Of a DNA stretch of 64,000 nucleotides, positions 1 through 12,252 are shown in pieces. A program made the position numbers and the translations under genes. Below the pieces are notes generated by a model. It made no database searches, was not told the DNA's origin, and was given only the letters and a program-made list of their open reading frames with translations. Every line of letters starts with the position of its first letter. Position 1 is the first letter of the stretch. Origin of the DNA: Rhynchosporium graminicola (taxonomy: Eukaryota; Ascomycota; Leotiomycetes; Helotiales; Ploettnerulaceae); contig FJUW01000001.1 in assembly GCA_900074885.1 (NCBI GenBank), positions 372,001 through 436,000 of the forward strand, read 5' to 3'.

Positions 1-1123
1 GGCTCGCGGCAGGCAGGCATAGCTTTCTCTTTTCATCTCCTTCATACGCGCGAGAAAGCAGCGAGCGGAGAAATGGGTACGGTACGGTACGGTACAGTAC
101 AGTACAGTACAGTACAGTACAGTAAAGTACCGGTCTTCGAGCGTGGGGGATGACGATGATTTACCCATCCATCAATCGCGATTCCCGCGTGAACGAGCCA
201 GTCCATCGCCCGCCTGAATCGCACTGTATTTCAGCTAGGTAAGTACAGTTACCAGGTTTGAACATCCACGGTCGGCGTGGGCTGGACTGAGATGCTGCAG
301 GCGTGCGTCTTGGATAGAGTGCGCAGGGTAAGAGACACATACACACACTGATCGTGTTACCGTGGAAAGTGCAGGTCTGGAGTGTAGGGGCTGGGCTATA
401 ACTTGCTCGCTGTATTTATGTTAAGCGAACCTGGGTGGGGTGAGGGTGTGTGTGCTTGCTTGACGATGGATGGGAGATGGGGATGGGTGGGTGAATGGAT
501 TGATGGGAGAGATTGGATGGGGTGATTCGGAATTTGTGGGATGTGCTTGTAGAGGTGAAATGATACTTGAGATATCATAAAAAACCGGGTCGTCGTGCGT
601 GCGAGTGTTGAAATCGTAAAACTGTGATTTTGCTGCAGCACGCATGTTCTATCATAAATGCGTTCATGTTGGTCTAAGTGGATTTGATACGGCGGCAGTC
701 GTGAGACTCGTGATTGCTGCGATTGTAGTGAGGGTTGAAGAGAAGACTGTATGGGCACGAAGTACCGAGCACCGCATGGTTCATTTACTTATCTGACTAT
801 TTTATATCCCCAGGGGCTGGGAGCTGATGGCATGTACTCGTCCTCAAGCACTTCCCTTGCTAAATCACTTTTGGAACTGAAAATAAAACATACGGGTCGG
901 AGGCTTTCAAGATCGGCCTACCTCTCCCATCGGAGCTTCTATAATGTCGAATTACTAATGCGCGTAACGTTTACACGAAAAGCATCGGCTGTCTTACACC
1001 TTCCCAGCCATGTGTCTGGCTCACCCTTCTCTTCTCTCTGAAAAACTCGTACAAGATCTACATCTTGCATCTCTATCCTCTCCGTATATCAGCGAGTCCT
1101 TTTCCATCATCGCTATTACCGCA
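1..1123. other. Non-coding left edge
   Basis: No gene is supported here. The stretch holds a pentanucleotide repeat (annotated separately) and G-rich, CT-poor sequence around 430-530. The open frames on both strands are low-complexity and lack recognisable domains or splice sites. Confidence 0.6.
76..130. repeat. (RGTAC)n pentanucleotide repeat
   Basis: Eleven 5-bp units in a row: four GGTAC, then five AGTAC, one AGTAA and one AGTAC. Each unit contains a GTAC palindrome. Confidence 0.95.
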
Positions 1124-3160
1124 CTAAGAGCTTTCCATCTCCTCCCTAGCCATTTTCACAACATCAATCCATATTGGCGGACGTCTTCTCCTCTCATCCC
1201 CAAGGACCTCAGCATCCAAGCCCAACCTCAAAAGATCCTCTTCAGCACCCCACTCCCCCATAGCCATCATCCCTACCGGAACCTTTCCATCAGTCACCTC
1301 ATCTGCCTCCTCTCCTTCCCCTTTACTCCCTTCTGGCTTAACATAACCCACCGGCATAGTCAATGCAGGCAAGCCCAGGAAGTTCGCCATCCATACATAC
1401 TCCATGGTCTTCAAGGTTTGATTCCCATCACTGATCCCGTACTTCAGATCGTCTTTCCGGCCGATCTTCCAGCCTGCGCACGATGTGGTCGGCGTGATGA
1501 TCATCATGCCTGGATGTTGCTGCCACAGATACGCGAGATGCTGCATGAGTAGCTGGCGCAATTTTTGAGCGAGCACATAATCTACGGATGGCGTGACAGT
1601 GCCGATGGCGATCATAATTCTGTTGGCGGAAGTAAGGTTGCTCGTCACGGGAAGTAGGGTTGCGGCGTCTGTCAGGACCGTCATGGCGTGTGCAATCTGA
1701 CCTTCCGAGAGGAATGGGATGGTGACAGGTACGATAGTGTAGTCATGTACCTTGACCATCTTATCGATCAAGGATCGACATAGTCTTTGAATAGCGGGTG
1801 TGGATCGCGCGAACCATATCTCAGGTATACCTAGGACTTTTGCCTTTCTCAGAGATGGAGAGAGTATTGTTGGCGAAGGCGCGGGGAAAAGCGAGGTAGA
1901 GTCTTGTGCTCCAATGATTTGGTAAAATGTTGTTAGAGACGCAATGTCTGCAGCAATCGGTCCGTTGACAGCGCATGAGGAGGAGTGATTCATGCAGGGC
2001 TTGAAGGATAGACGGCCGTGAGATGGCTTCAAACCAAATACGGAGCAGAATGATGCTGGGATGCGGATGGAGCCTCCTCCGTCTCCTCCCAGTGCAATGG
2101 GAATGAGTCCACAAGCTACAGCGTAGCCGCATCCGCTGGAAGAACCACCGGTATAGTATTTGGGATTATAGGGGTTTGGAGGCGTCCCTTTGATAGGATT
2201 ATTGCCAGAAGTGTCTGCATACTGTAAGCTCGAAAATCAAAGGGACGATTGAGCAAATGTTCTACAATGTACGGGACATTAGCGAGAATGACACATACCC
2301 AGACCAAACTCATGCATGTGCAGCTTTCCAAAGTTTATGGCTCCAGCTTCATCCATCTTCTTCACGCACCATGCCGTAATACTCTCCCCAGGTTTTGCAT
2401 TTGTGGTGTAATCGTTCAGAGAGCCAAGAGAAGTCGTGTAGCCCTCGATATCATACTCATCTTTCACAGCAGTAGGAACCCCATCCAATGGTCCAAGAGG
2501 CGTCTTTTTCTGGTACCGTAAAGTGGAAGCTTCCGCAGCCGTCATTATCGCTGCTACATTGCTATCGAACCACCCGATAGAATATTGGCCAGGTGGCGAC
2601 GTGTCTTTCCGAATCAGAGGGAGCAAAGCTTTTGCGACAGCCAGAGGAGTGAGTTCTCCAGATAGATACATGGCTGTGTAGTCGGTTACAGAGTAGTAAC
2701 CATGACTCGACAGCGTTCTGGGCGTCAGAGTGTCGACTGAATCACTGGCCGGGTCATTTTTGCTCTCAAAGGGCGATTGTAGAGCTGAGGTAGGCACAAC
2801 TGTGGGATCGTATCTTGGTTCGCAATACTCCACATCCGCGCGGATCTTGCGAAGATCACCAAACCCAGAGTTGCACCAAACCTTGCGCCGAATGAAAGGG
2901 AAGTTCTCGAGACTGTAGAAGTGAGCTTATGTCATAAAAGAGGCGAGTAACCTTGAGCAAAACCTACAGGAGAGCAGATACGTAAATGGACCATCCCCTT
3001 ACAGCCGGATTCTCTTTCCTATTGTTCGTGTATGGAGTATCTGGACTGTTTCAAGATTGTCAGTCACGTTGTTGTCACGCCGCGATCCAGATCTAGCTCA
3101 CCCTTTCTTGGCCTCAGGATAATTATAGAAACCCTTTTTATTCTCCTGGCCGCTAGCCAT
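1124..3160 (-). CDS. Amidase-signature family hydrolase, 4 exons
   Basis: Predicted amide hydrolase of the amidase-signature (GatA/FAAH-like) superfamily, about 613 aa. Exons on the minus strand are 3160-3102, 3045-2968, 2912-2299 and 2214-1124. All junctions are GT-AG and keep phase. The catalytic Lys is in AVKDEYD (about residue 195). The two catalytic serines are in GGSSSG (about 275) and GGDGGGSIRIPA (about 295), completing the Ser-cisSer-Lys triad. The fourth exon joins as EFGL-DTSGNNP, a classic family stretch. No signal peptide or membrane segment is seen, so it is probably cytosolic. Substrate cannot be told from sequence; fungal relatives include acetamidase-type and fatty-acid-amide enzymes. 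The start is the first ATG (MASGQENK) upstream of exons that continue in frame. It is transcribed away from the left edge, with no partner genes nearby. Confidence 0.9.
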
Positions 3161-4237
3161 TTCGATTGTAGTGTTGTCAAGTATTCAGGATGACCGACGG
3201 CCGAAGGATAACAGAAGGATGAAGCCGAAGAGTATGAATTATAAGTAGTGGTGTTTTGATGTTCTCGGATGCCTCGGGTGCGTTTCAAGGTTACAAACGT
3301 GCGATGCAGCATAGCGGCTGAGGCCTGTTGATGTGACTAGGTTGCGCCGCGTGATCTTGTAGCAGTATTAATAAATAATACGCACGAATTGGACTTTATC
3401 GAATGTTACAAATCTCGTCAATTTCCTGCGAGATTTTCAAATTCTCGAAGATCCCCTTACAACACTAGACCCCAACCACACCTTGAGATAAGGCTGCGCG
3501 TACATCAGATTGGTTAGGGCATACTTTAATTTGCAAGTACCTTGGAGAAGGATTCATTGTTTAGGATGATCTCCGTAGTATAGCAGCAATAAAGTCTAGA
3601 ATTCTCATGTAAAATAGCGAGGCGGGGCCCTCATATTACCTATTTTGACAGGATCATGAAGTACTTGATCAGATCCGGACTCGTGCTTTCTGGTAAGAAG
3701 GTTGAACTATCAACGAGGTGGGTGTATTGTTGGTCGAGAGTATTCAAGGTCGTGTCCCTGCGATGCGTTCAACGAAAGGTATCACGGCTGAGCTGCGAGG
3801 AACATGGCGGGTCTCTGCCTCGAGCCAAATTCCCGTTGATGACTTTGTTGAATTCCTGCTTGATTCATACTTAACAAGCTGTGTGTCAATTCAAGTCCAC
3901 GTGAAGTGCTAGCAACCATGCGTTGTCGTGAATTCCCCGTTGTTTCGTAGATTCACCGGTACTCTCATAGCCGAAAATCTACTTTGCATTCAGACTCAGT
4001 ATACTGAAAGTTTCGCCAAGGTGTTCTTACGACCAAGAATAATGGCACATCTCCTTGAATAATAAATGCCTTCGAGACCACATCTGACATGAAGCTACTG
4101 ACGTTTCGACGACTTGCTGCACAAATTTGGCGACATGCGCCGCCGTGGAGGAAGCTTCACGACCTCCAACCACATGTGTGAATTCTCCCTTCATCCAACC
4201 AGAATCGATGCCTGCCTCCGACTCAAAAAAAACCCGA
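3161..4237. other. Intergenic, nothing recognised
   Basis: This is the shared region between the amidase 5' end and the DUF3237 3' end. Small open frames on the plus strand (3656-3912) overlap each other in different frames and match nothing I know. No repeat or RNA gene is seen. Confidence 0.5.
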
Positions 4238-4825
4238 CTATAGGGTCTCCATCTGCCACACATCGATCAAGACATAGGTAGGGTACCCGGTCAACACTCC
4301 GACAGCAACAATATGATTCAACCACGTATAATTTGCGTGTCCCGTCTCAAAGACAAGTCGCAAATGAACCTCATAAGGTCTTGTTGAGGCCGGTCCACTA
4401 GTCCGAACATAGATATTGGCTCCATCTTGAGTCTGCAATCCATAACGTGTATCTGGAGTAAAGACCCCGAATGAATCGATCAATCCCCAGTCGGCGCCGA
4501 GATTGATGATGGATCCTATAAATAATCATCAGTTGATGTATATTACAGTCGTTTTCAAGTCTGAGATAGAATTGGGTGTACAGATAGATGTAGGTAAAGA
4601 TGACAGAGGCGTACCCGCGAGCTTTGGACCAGAAAATGTGCCTCCAGTGATAGGAAGGGCCACCCGCTGACCCCATGGTCCCTTGCCATAATCGATTAAA
4701 GGACCCACAGTCGCGTTCGCAGAGTAAAGGAATGTGAGCTGAGGAGCTTTTGGTTCAGTGGCATTGTTCTGCGCCAAAGCCCCAGTAGCGGCTGAAAAGG
4801 CCAAGAGAAGTGTAGACCAAAGCAT
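4238..4825 (-). CDS. Secreted DUF3237 family protein
   Basis: Small secreted protein of about 162 aa. Exon 1 is 4825-4615 and exon 2 is 4515-4238, split by a 99-base intron. The junction restores GSIINLGADWG, which is the conserved G-x-DW core of the DUF3237 beta-barrel family. The N-terminus MLWSTLLLAFSAATGALA is a clear signal peptide. The mature domain has the family's GP(W)GxR and PITGGTF motifs near residues 50-65 and ends YVLIDVWQM. Function of the family is not established. I started at the ATG directly before the signal peptide; an upstream in-frame ATG at 4948 would bury the signal peptide behind a 40-residue polar leader, which is unlikely. Confidence 0.8.
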
Positions 4826-6385
4826 TTCTGCCGTTTGCTGAAGCTGAGAAGATGGAGGGGAAAGTCCCTGATCTTGCGATGGTGTTTGAGTTACGGTAGT
4901 CTTTGCTCGGAAGAAGGAGGACACAGGAAGAAGTAGATTCCTCAACAAGTATTAAAATGAACGAGATGTTCCGTTCTCATTCAATGTAACAGTGCCCATC
5001 GTAGGCTGATTGATGATTTCGGATCCCGGCTGAACAGTAAAGGGGGCCTGTCCGCAAATTACTGCCACCCTGTATACTTTCAACCTTCTTAGATATAGTA
5101 TAATTATTGGCTGTATAGGAATGTTAGGATTTAGAAAGGCTGATTTTGAGTTTAATTAACACTTTCAAGCCTGGAATAGCCAATAGGATACAGGATATTC
5201 TTTAAGTAAAATATACTTGACGTATTCCTAAGCGACTGTATAGCAACGGACCAGAGGGCAGTAGTCTGCAGCCAGTCCCTTGCTTGCGGGGAACCCTGAA
5301 GTTTTCGCTTAACGTCACGACAATTGTAGACATCGCTTGTTCCATCCTACCTTGAAAGAGGATATAACCCGATCGATGTAGAATACACAATATCTGATCG
5401 AAGGAGAAATGTTTTTTTCCCGTAGAATTTGTCTTCACACAGTTGCACGACATCTTCACCGATACACTTGTTCTTTTAGGCCGGCGGTGCAACTTGCAAC
5501 GAGGGTCGTGGTCGTGGTCGTGGTCGGAGATTTTCGAAGTGATCACCTTCTATATCTTGAACCAACCTTCACGCTGCTAATTTTCGGATACGGGGCTTAT
5601 TCTACTCGACGTCTGAAGCTTGAGGCAATGCTTGAATGCATCACGGAGCTCCTACAGTGGCGCCTTTTCACAATTGCCTTGGCTAAAGCAAGCAAACTCA
5701 TGAAGGTGTGAGATTACGAGCTTTGGGGTTCACTGTCGAGCCACAGAAGAATGAGAATAACCAGTATAGCCTTGCGTACACTCCCCCCCCCCCCCCCNCC
5801 CTCTTGGCTGAAAGGTGGAATCAAGAAGCGTGTGGAACGTTTCAGTGTCGTGTAAATTTACATTCTGTAGACCAGGACCTAACTGTGGCGTTCCAAATAG
5901 TACTTGTATCGAAGGACGAGCAAGTCCATTTGAAAAATAAAGATTTATACCCGGTAGGAGAGCAAACAAACTTCAACGACATCGCTTGGCTGTTTTCCTC
6001 CCAAACTTCGCAAGCGAGCCACTAAAAGTGGAGAAGGGTCTAGCACTAGCCACCAACCAAGCCAATCATATTTCAGCAGTGACATTGGCGACTGTCATCA
6101 TGCTTCGTCAACAACATCGAAGATAGTGCAGAAGGCCAGGTTTTGAGTGCTGGCCTTCAAAGATTAATTATTATCAGCCAAATCCTGCTCCACAACTATC
6201 CATTGGAAAATCAATGTCTGCTTGTTTTCGGCGAGCTGTAAGTTCAAACCATCACCCGCGACAACTCAATCAATATCCATGATTCCTCTTGACTAACATA
6301 TCTCAAGGTCACAATCACTCTCAGGACCACTCTCAGAAGCAAGTCAGTCCGACTGCGCAATCAATCAAGATCGAAATCCAGATTT
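4826..6385. other. Intergenic with C-homopolymer and GT-rich repeat
   Basis: No supported gene. It contains four GGTCGT-like units around 5504-5526 and a long C run with an undetermined base. The open frames at 5202-6025 either cross these repeats or have no domain. The last 300 bases are probably the arsH promoter and 5' UTR. Confidence 0.5.
5783..5801. repeat. Poly-C run with an N
   Basis: A homopolymer of C with one ambiguous base at 5798, so its true length is unknown. This is the only N I noticed in the window. Confidence 0.95.
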
Positions 6386-7515
6386 ATGAACTCAATGCCT
6401 GGAACTGTCACGATCAACGGCGATCTCAATAACACTTCAGCTCTCCGTCAAGTCGAGCATATTGAAGTGGATCCTGCATTTTCCTTCCGGTCACTAGCCA
6501 TCAGAGAGGAACAAGATGATGCAAGTGTACGGAAAAACTACCGACCATTTCTCCTCGATCATGAAGTTACAGCCAACGACTGGATCAGTAAGCTGGAGTT
6601 GAGCACCGTGACTCGGTTAGCAGAAGCGGATCTGGGAGCCACGGGGGAGAGACTAAAAGTACTCGTGCTATACGGCAGTCTGCGGTCTAGGTAAGAAAGC
6701 ATGCATTCCCGGGCCTGTCAAATTCTCTGAACAAATGTCTCATCTCATCAGAACGGAGCAAAGCTTGCTGATCGGACGTCACCCACAGGTCATACTCTAA
6801 ATTACTTGCCTTTGAAGCATCGCGGATTCTCTTCAGATTGGGCTGTGACGTGCGCGTTTACGATCCAGCTGATCTACCCATGAAAGACGACACACAGCAT
6901 AATCACCCCAAGGTCCAGGAACTCAGGGATCTAAGCCGATGGAGTGACGGACACGTATGGATCTCACCAGAACAGCACGGGACGTTGGTAACTTTGCCCT
7001 CCATTCCCCATACAGAGTCCATCTTGTTCCGAATCTTCACGATCAGAAACCGCTAACACGACACAACGCAGACAGCAGTATTCAAGAACCAAATCGACTG
7101 GATCCCCCTCTCGGTCGGCTCCGTCCGACCAACGCAAGGCCGCACCCTCGCCATCGCCGAAGTGTCAGGCGGTTCTCAATCCTTCAACGCCGTCAACGCA
7201 CTCCGCATTCTCGGCCGCTGGATGCGCATGTTCGTCATCCCGAACCAGTCCTCCGTCCCGCAAGCATATACGCAGTTCACGTCGGAGGAAGATGCGGAGG
7301 GTGGGAGTAGGATGAAGCCTAGCGGCAACAGGGATAGGATCGTGGATTGCATGGAGGAGTTTGTGAAGTTTACGATTTTGATGAGGGCTCAGTTTGGGGT
7401 TTTCTCGGATCGCTTTAGTGAGCGAAGGGAGAGGGAGAGGAAGGTGGAGGCGGAGAGGGAGAAATTGTTGAAAGAGAGGGAGAAGGTGGTTGTAAAGGAA
7501 AATGTACCGATGTGA
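6386..7515 (+). CDS. arsH: ArsH-type NADPH-dependent FMN reductase
   Basis: Flavoprotein of the ArsH branch of NADPH-dependent FMN reductases, about 315 aa. In bacteria the family oxidises trivalent organoarsenicals or reduces quinones and azo dyes. Exons are 6386-6690, 6789-6987 and 7072-7515 with GT-AG introns of 98 and 84 bases. The flavin phosphate loop YGSLRSRSYS is rebuilt exactly across intron 1. The family signatures SPEQHG and [13 protein letters not shown] are rebuilt across intron 2. [10 protein letters not shown] and [15 protein letters not shown] follow. The C-terminus (about residues 280-310) is a highly charged Arg/Glu/Lys helix, probably a coiled coil, longer than the bacterial tail. 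No Acr3, ArsC or ArsB gene lies beside it here, so an arsenic role is by family only. Confidence 0.92.
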
Positions 7516-7997
7516 GTGATACTGCTGTGCTAAAATGGAGAGCGGAAGAATTCCCGTTTTTGACATCAGATATATCGTCTGAAAGACTTTTGTTTCAATA
7601 TAGATATATACCATAAATCTGTGACGGCGCGGATTGGGATGGAAAGAAGCTGTCTCTATGTCCTCACTGGGTCTCGCCTTTTCAGTAGAAGATCGTGCAC
7701 ATGCCTCGATGTATATCCGAATTGTGGCGTCTCTCGATGCCTTCGACGGTATGAGAAAGAGTTGAGATACATTCGATTTGGTGAAGCAAACGATCATGTG
7801 GGTATCTAAGCTAAAGTACAGCAAAATCTAGGTGTATGGTAATACGCGAATGTAGGAGAGCTAGAGATATTGAAGAGATCATAAACAAATCAGACAATCA
7901 AGCGACAAATTTCAGCAACTCTTCCAGCCATCAGGAAACATTTCCACTCCCTCCTCGAAATTGTCTCGACCCCATTCCATGTGGCCAACGCTTAGTG
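7516..7997. other. Convergent intergenic spacer
   Basis: Tail-to-tail spacer between arsH and the OB-fold gene; probably both 3' UTRs. No gene, repeat or RNA is recognised. Confidence 0.5.
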
Positions 7998-9758
7998 TCA
8001 CATCAAAACCCCCAGCACGCCCAGCCTCTCAACCTCTCCGCTCCATCCCACCACAAGATGGCATCTCATCCACAGCACTCTTTGCTCAAACAGCTTGACC
8101 TCTTCAACGGTCATACCCGCAATTTCGTCAACACTCCTACCAAACAGCTGTTCCCAGGCTCTAATACTCCAGAGCAGCTTACTGGGCGAGAGAGCACCGG
8201 TTTCGTCAATGAGGGTGCCGATGATACGGGGATTGATAGAGAGCTTTTGAGGCTTTGCGCAGTTCCGGCAGGGCGTCGTTAGTGTGTTTGAGTAGATGGG
8301 AACGCCGCAACTATGCACAGAAAGGGATCAGTATGTAGTATATTATGAATGTTGAGCTATAGTGAGGAACCTGAAAGGAAGAACGCGTACCATTCTGAGC
8401 ACATGAGCATATTCCTCCTGTGCAGCGAAACGAGGGACATTTCCATAATCGTAACATTAATCATGCCCGTAAATGTCTGAGTACCATCCGATCTGACCCT
8501 GTACTCAAATCAGTCATACGCTTCTCGAAACACGGCCACATAGAAGCTGCCGGACTAAAGTCTGGGGGAAGGTGAACAAACCACCGATCCAGCTCCGCAA
8601 GCGTAAATAACATCCTCACAACCCCATACTCCGCAGCCTCAAAATCCCACACCCCCTCCGGCCAAACCACCTTCAAACTCTCCTTCTTCATCTTCCCCGC
8701 TGCGAATTTCCTCAACCAGTCCGCATCGGGAAAGTCAGGCTCGACATCAATCATAGTCTGGTGAGCAAAACCCACACTACCTTTACCCGAGAACAGCGTC
8801 TTATAGCCCGGGTTCGAAAGCAAGAGAATAGTAACGCCAGGTTGCCACTCTTTACATGAATCGATCTGCGAGTTCCATAGCGTCATTCGCGCGTCGCCGG
8901 TGTGATCGAAGAGACCTACTTCTGCGAGGTCGCTTTCACCGCCATCTTTACGCTTGATGGTCTTCTTCGCACCGAGACTCTTGACGCAGACGAGGATTTT
9001 CGCGTCAACGACACCGTCGTGGCCGCTTTTGAGCCAGGCATCCAGGGTCATGAGGCCGGGAAGGGGCTCGTTCTTCTTGTACTCGAGAGGGGTGTGGCAG
9101 ATTCCATCTGTGCTGCCTGTGGTATGGATCATGATGTGATCGGAGGTAACGCGTCCGGGGAACATGTTCGCGCAGACAGTAACGGTGCTGACGACGCTTC
9201 TGCCGATTTTGGATGTATCGGAGATGAAGACAGTCCAGAACTAGGTAGCAGGAGGATGAGCAATGGCCATACCAAGAGTATCCCGAGAAAAGAATGAGGC
9301 TTGGAGTTACCTACGGAAAGGAGCTGACCGAGCTTGAGAGGATACTGGTCGCGTGCGAAGTACAACTTAATCTGCAGATTCACGTCATCAGCAAGCGAAA
9401 TGGCATTCGGACAAGTGCAGATACAGACCGAAATAGCAGCAGAATCATCCTTCACAATCAGGCTCTGGAGACCCGCGGCCTTTGGTTGTTTTGGTACAAT
9501 CCCAAAAAACGAGGCAAGATTAACGATCCTACCGACGAAAGTGACGGCGCGAGGACCAGGGATCAACTGAGAGATACTCATTTCCTCATATTCTCGCTCC
9601 GGATTCCATCTGCGACTCAGTGGGTCTATCGCATCCGATAGCTCCTCTTCTGTGAAGCCATCACCAGCCTTGGCAGAAGATGCATCTGGGGGAGGCTCCT
9701 TTTCTCCTTGGACTTCTCTTTTGTAGAAGGACTGGATCGATGGGTAGGAGTCTTTCAT
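7998..9758 (-). CDS. RPA1/MEIOB-like OB-fold protein with zinc ribbon
   Basis: Predicted single-strand-DNA-binding protein of about 507 aa. Exons are 9758-9315, 9240-8582, 8498-8391 and 8310-7998, with introns of 74, 83 and 80 bases. The third junction restores CSECC and, with CRNC some 15 residues later, gives a CxxC...CxxC ribbon at about residues 398-416. The ribbon sits inside an OB fold, as in the C-terminal DNA-binding domain of RPA1. The segment after it (IGTLIDETGAL...WEQLFGRSVDEI) follows the RPA1 DBD-C pattern. Two earlier OB-like segments cover about residues 50-150 and 200-330. The N-terminus has SIQSFYKR, loosely PIP-box-like. It is shorter than RPA1 and lacks the RPA70N domain, so it resembles MEIOB, a meiotic RPA1 paralog, more than canonical Rfa1. 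The assignment to MEIOB is an inference. Confidence 0.75.
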
Positions 9759-10335
9759 GGTGGTTAGAGGGGTCTCTGAGGTGATGTGGTCTGGTGAGAA
9801 TCTTGGTCTGGAGCAAGAAGAGCTTCAAACTTAGGAAAATCCTCGCCTAGGTATGGAGGCTAGCGATGTCAGAAAAGTGGCCGATTTGGCGGAGAAAATG
9901 TCTTCTCAATCTGGCACATGGAGTGACAACTCAGATGCATGACTTAGGTCCTTCTTTAGTCAATGTCTGGTAGGGATTTCGTGACATTCTTTGACAGGCA
10001 ATCAATGTTCTGCAAACTTTTCTGACTTTGATATTCTCGTCGCGAGGCGGCCCCAGGCCACACTTTTCCGAGACGAATGGGCCGCTCCACTTCAACCGAA
10101 AGGAGGACGGACCAATTAACGAAAGCTCAAGATATCACATCGAATAATGAGCAGAATCTCAACAGAATATCCTTTCATTGCCCTCAAGTATCTAAAGAAC
10201 GAATGCATGGCACTTATCGCCGTGTGGTAGAACGCAACAAGAAAGCAAAACACCCATGATTCGATAACTTTCCATTAATCCATCAACGCACCAGAAAACA
10301 GACCTTCAACATTTAACAGCTCAAAAGCCTTGAGT
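9759..10335. other. Intergenic, nothing recognised
   Basis: Promoter side of the OB-fold gene and 3' side of INO1. The short frame at 10077-10259 is lysine- and arginine-rich without domain or splice context. Confidence 0.5.
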
Positions 10336-12046
10336 CTAAAACAACTTGTGTTCAAGGGTCATATCGTTCTCGGGCTCAAGACCAACACAGGCACGGAAGA
10401 TGTTGACCAATGCACTTCGTTGCTTAGCAAGAGCATTGATGACTGGAGTTCCTGGAGGGGTCAATGGAGCCTTTAGCATGAAACTCAAGACGCTAAGGAC
10501 ACTGTGGAAGTTCTTGAACTCTTTGTTGGTGGCGCCATCGGTGGAAGCAGCCTTCCACTGGATACGAGTGAACATCTCAGCAATGACGACCAAGTCAATG
10601 ATCAATGGGGAAGCGAGCAGAGAGTCCTCGCAGACGTTGAAAAGCCTTCAGGTGTTAGCAAGAGATATGAGAAGGGAAGAGCAAAGGCTTACGAGATGGT
10701 TTGATGACCACCCATGAAGATTTCCGCATAGTACTCATCAAGAGCACGCTTGTTGTCACCAACAGCTGGCATGTACTTGATGACGACAGTGTGATCTGGG
10801 TGCTCTCCTGGCTTGTAGAGAACAGAGTTGGCCTCTACCATGTCATCGACGACATTGGACTTGGAAATCTCCTTGGAGCGGAATTGCTTCTGGGAGCTGA
10901 GGTTCTTGCCATCGTTGTTTCCAAGATGGTTGTAGCTGGCAATAGAGGTGAGCTTGATACCAGCGCTGATCAAGAAGTCAACCAATGCAGACTTCATCTT
11001 GGTCTGGCCAGACTTGAAGTCATCGCCGCCAATGAAGGCGTCGTGGCGTTCAGCGAGCTCAATGCAACCTGGGACGAAGGTGTTTTGCGGAGAGCCGTTG
11101 ATGAATGGAGCACCCTCGAGGATAGAGGCAACAGCAAAGACAGTGGAGGGGGCAACCTCCTCGTGTCCGTTCTCAATAGCCTTCATGAGGTTATCGGCGG
11201 TATCATTGATACCGGTGATCAACTCAGCGAATCGCTCGGTATTGGCAGTCCATTGAACGATGACCTTCTCGAGTCCGTTGTTGGCCTTGAAGTCACTTTG
11301 ATATCTTAGTCATGGATGCTTAACAAGAAGAACTTCACAGGAACATACCGAATGTCCTTGCGGATCTGCTCCAAGTGCTCAAGAGAAGCCTTGCTACCTG
11401 GAAGGATGTTGTCTGCCCGATCCTCCTGGTTGGCAGCAATGAAGTCGGGGTAGTAGATGCTGGGAAGAGGCTTCATCTCAGCCATCTCCTTCTTGATCTG
11501 AGCCTTCAAGGTTGGCTCAAGGACGGCAGCACGATCCATGGCTTGGGCCAAGTTCATACCGCTGATGTCCCAACCACCAATGACAAGATCATTGGGGTGA
11601 ACCATAGGGAGGACATTCTGGAATGGAATGTTGACATCCTTGGAGGTTTTGGCGTTGGTACCAAGCTTGACAGTAGAACCCATGACAAGGGAACCATAGT
11701 AGTTGGCGTCACGAGAACCCTCGCGAGTGTCCCATGAGATACCACGCTTGTTTGCAATGATACCAGCAGTGACAGTTGTACCGTTGTTACCACCCCATCC
11801 GACAAGCATCATACCAGTCTTTGGCACCTTTCTATCGACCTTGAACTCGTAGATTGTCTCCTTGGGAGTAGCCACAAACTTGCCGTCAGACTCGGTGATC
11901 AGAGTTGTGCGGTAGGAGTACTTGGAACGGATCTCGTTGTCGGTGTAAACGACATTGGGAGAGTTGACCGTGAACAGCTCGGAGTTGCTGGAAGAGGTTG
12001 AGTGAGTGCCATTGCTGCTGGCGGTATCATCTGCGTGAGGAGCCAT
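10336..12046 (-). CDS. INO1: Inositol-3-phosphate synthase
   Basis: Converts glucose 6-phosphate to 1D-myo-inositol 3-phosphate with NAD, the first step of de novo inositol synthesis in the cytosol. About 536 aa, the usual length. Exons are 12046-11349, 11295-10693 and 10645-10336, with introns of 53 and 47 bases. The NAD-binding loop GWGGNNGTT lies at about residues 83-91. Further family blocks are [28 protein letters not shown] (completed across intron 1), [21 protein letters not shown] and the C-terminal [14 protein letters not shown] (completed across intron 2). The first 25 residues are a Ser/Thr-rich leader. The start is the only ATG in frame before the conserved core. Confidence 0.98.
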
Positions 12047-12252
12047 GATGTCGAATGATGCTTATTGAGTGTGCAAATGGATGGATTGTTGGTAGAGAAG
12101 TGCGGTAAGAATATGTTTATGATAGGTGTACGAGTTGATCGAGTGGTTTAGAGTTGAAGAGTTTGGTCAAGAAGAAGAGATTTTAAATAGAATGCAGAGA
12201 CTCCGACGCTCCTGCTGCAGCAGAGCAACGGACGGGGAAGGAGTTGTGGGAC

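Noticed and set aside
7165..7824. 219-codon frame antisense to the arsH 3' part
   Set aside because: Shadow of arsH exon 3 and its charged tail.
10701..11309. 202-codon frame antisense to INO1
   Set aside because: Shadow of the highly biased INO1 coding sequence.
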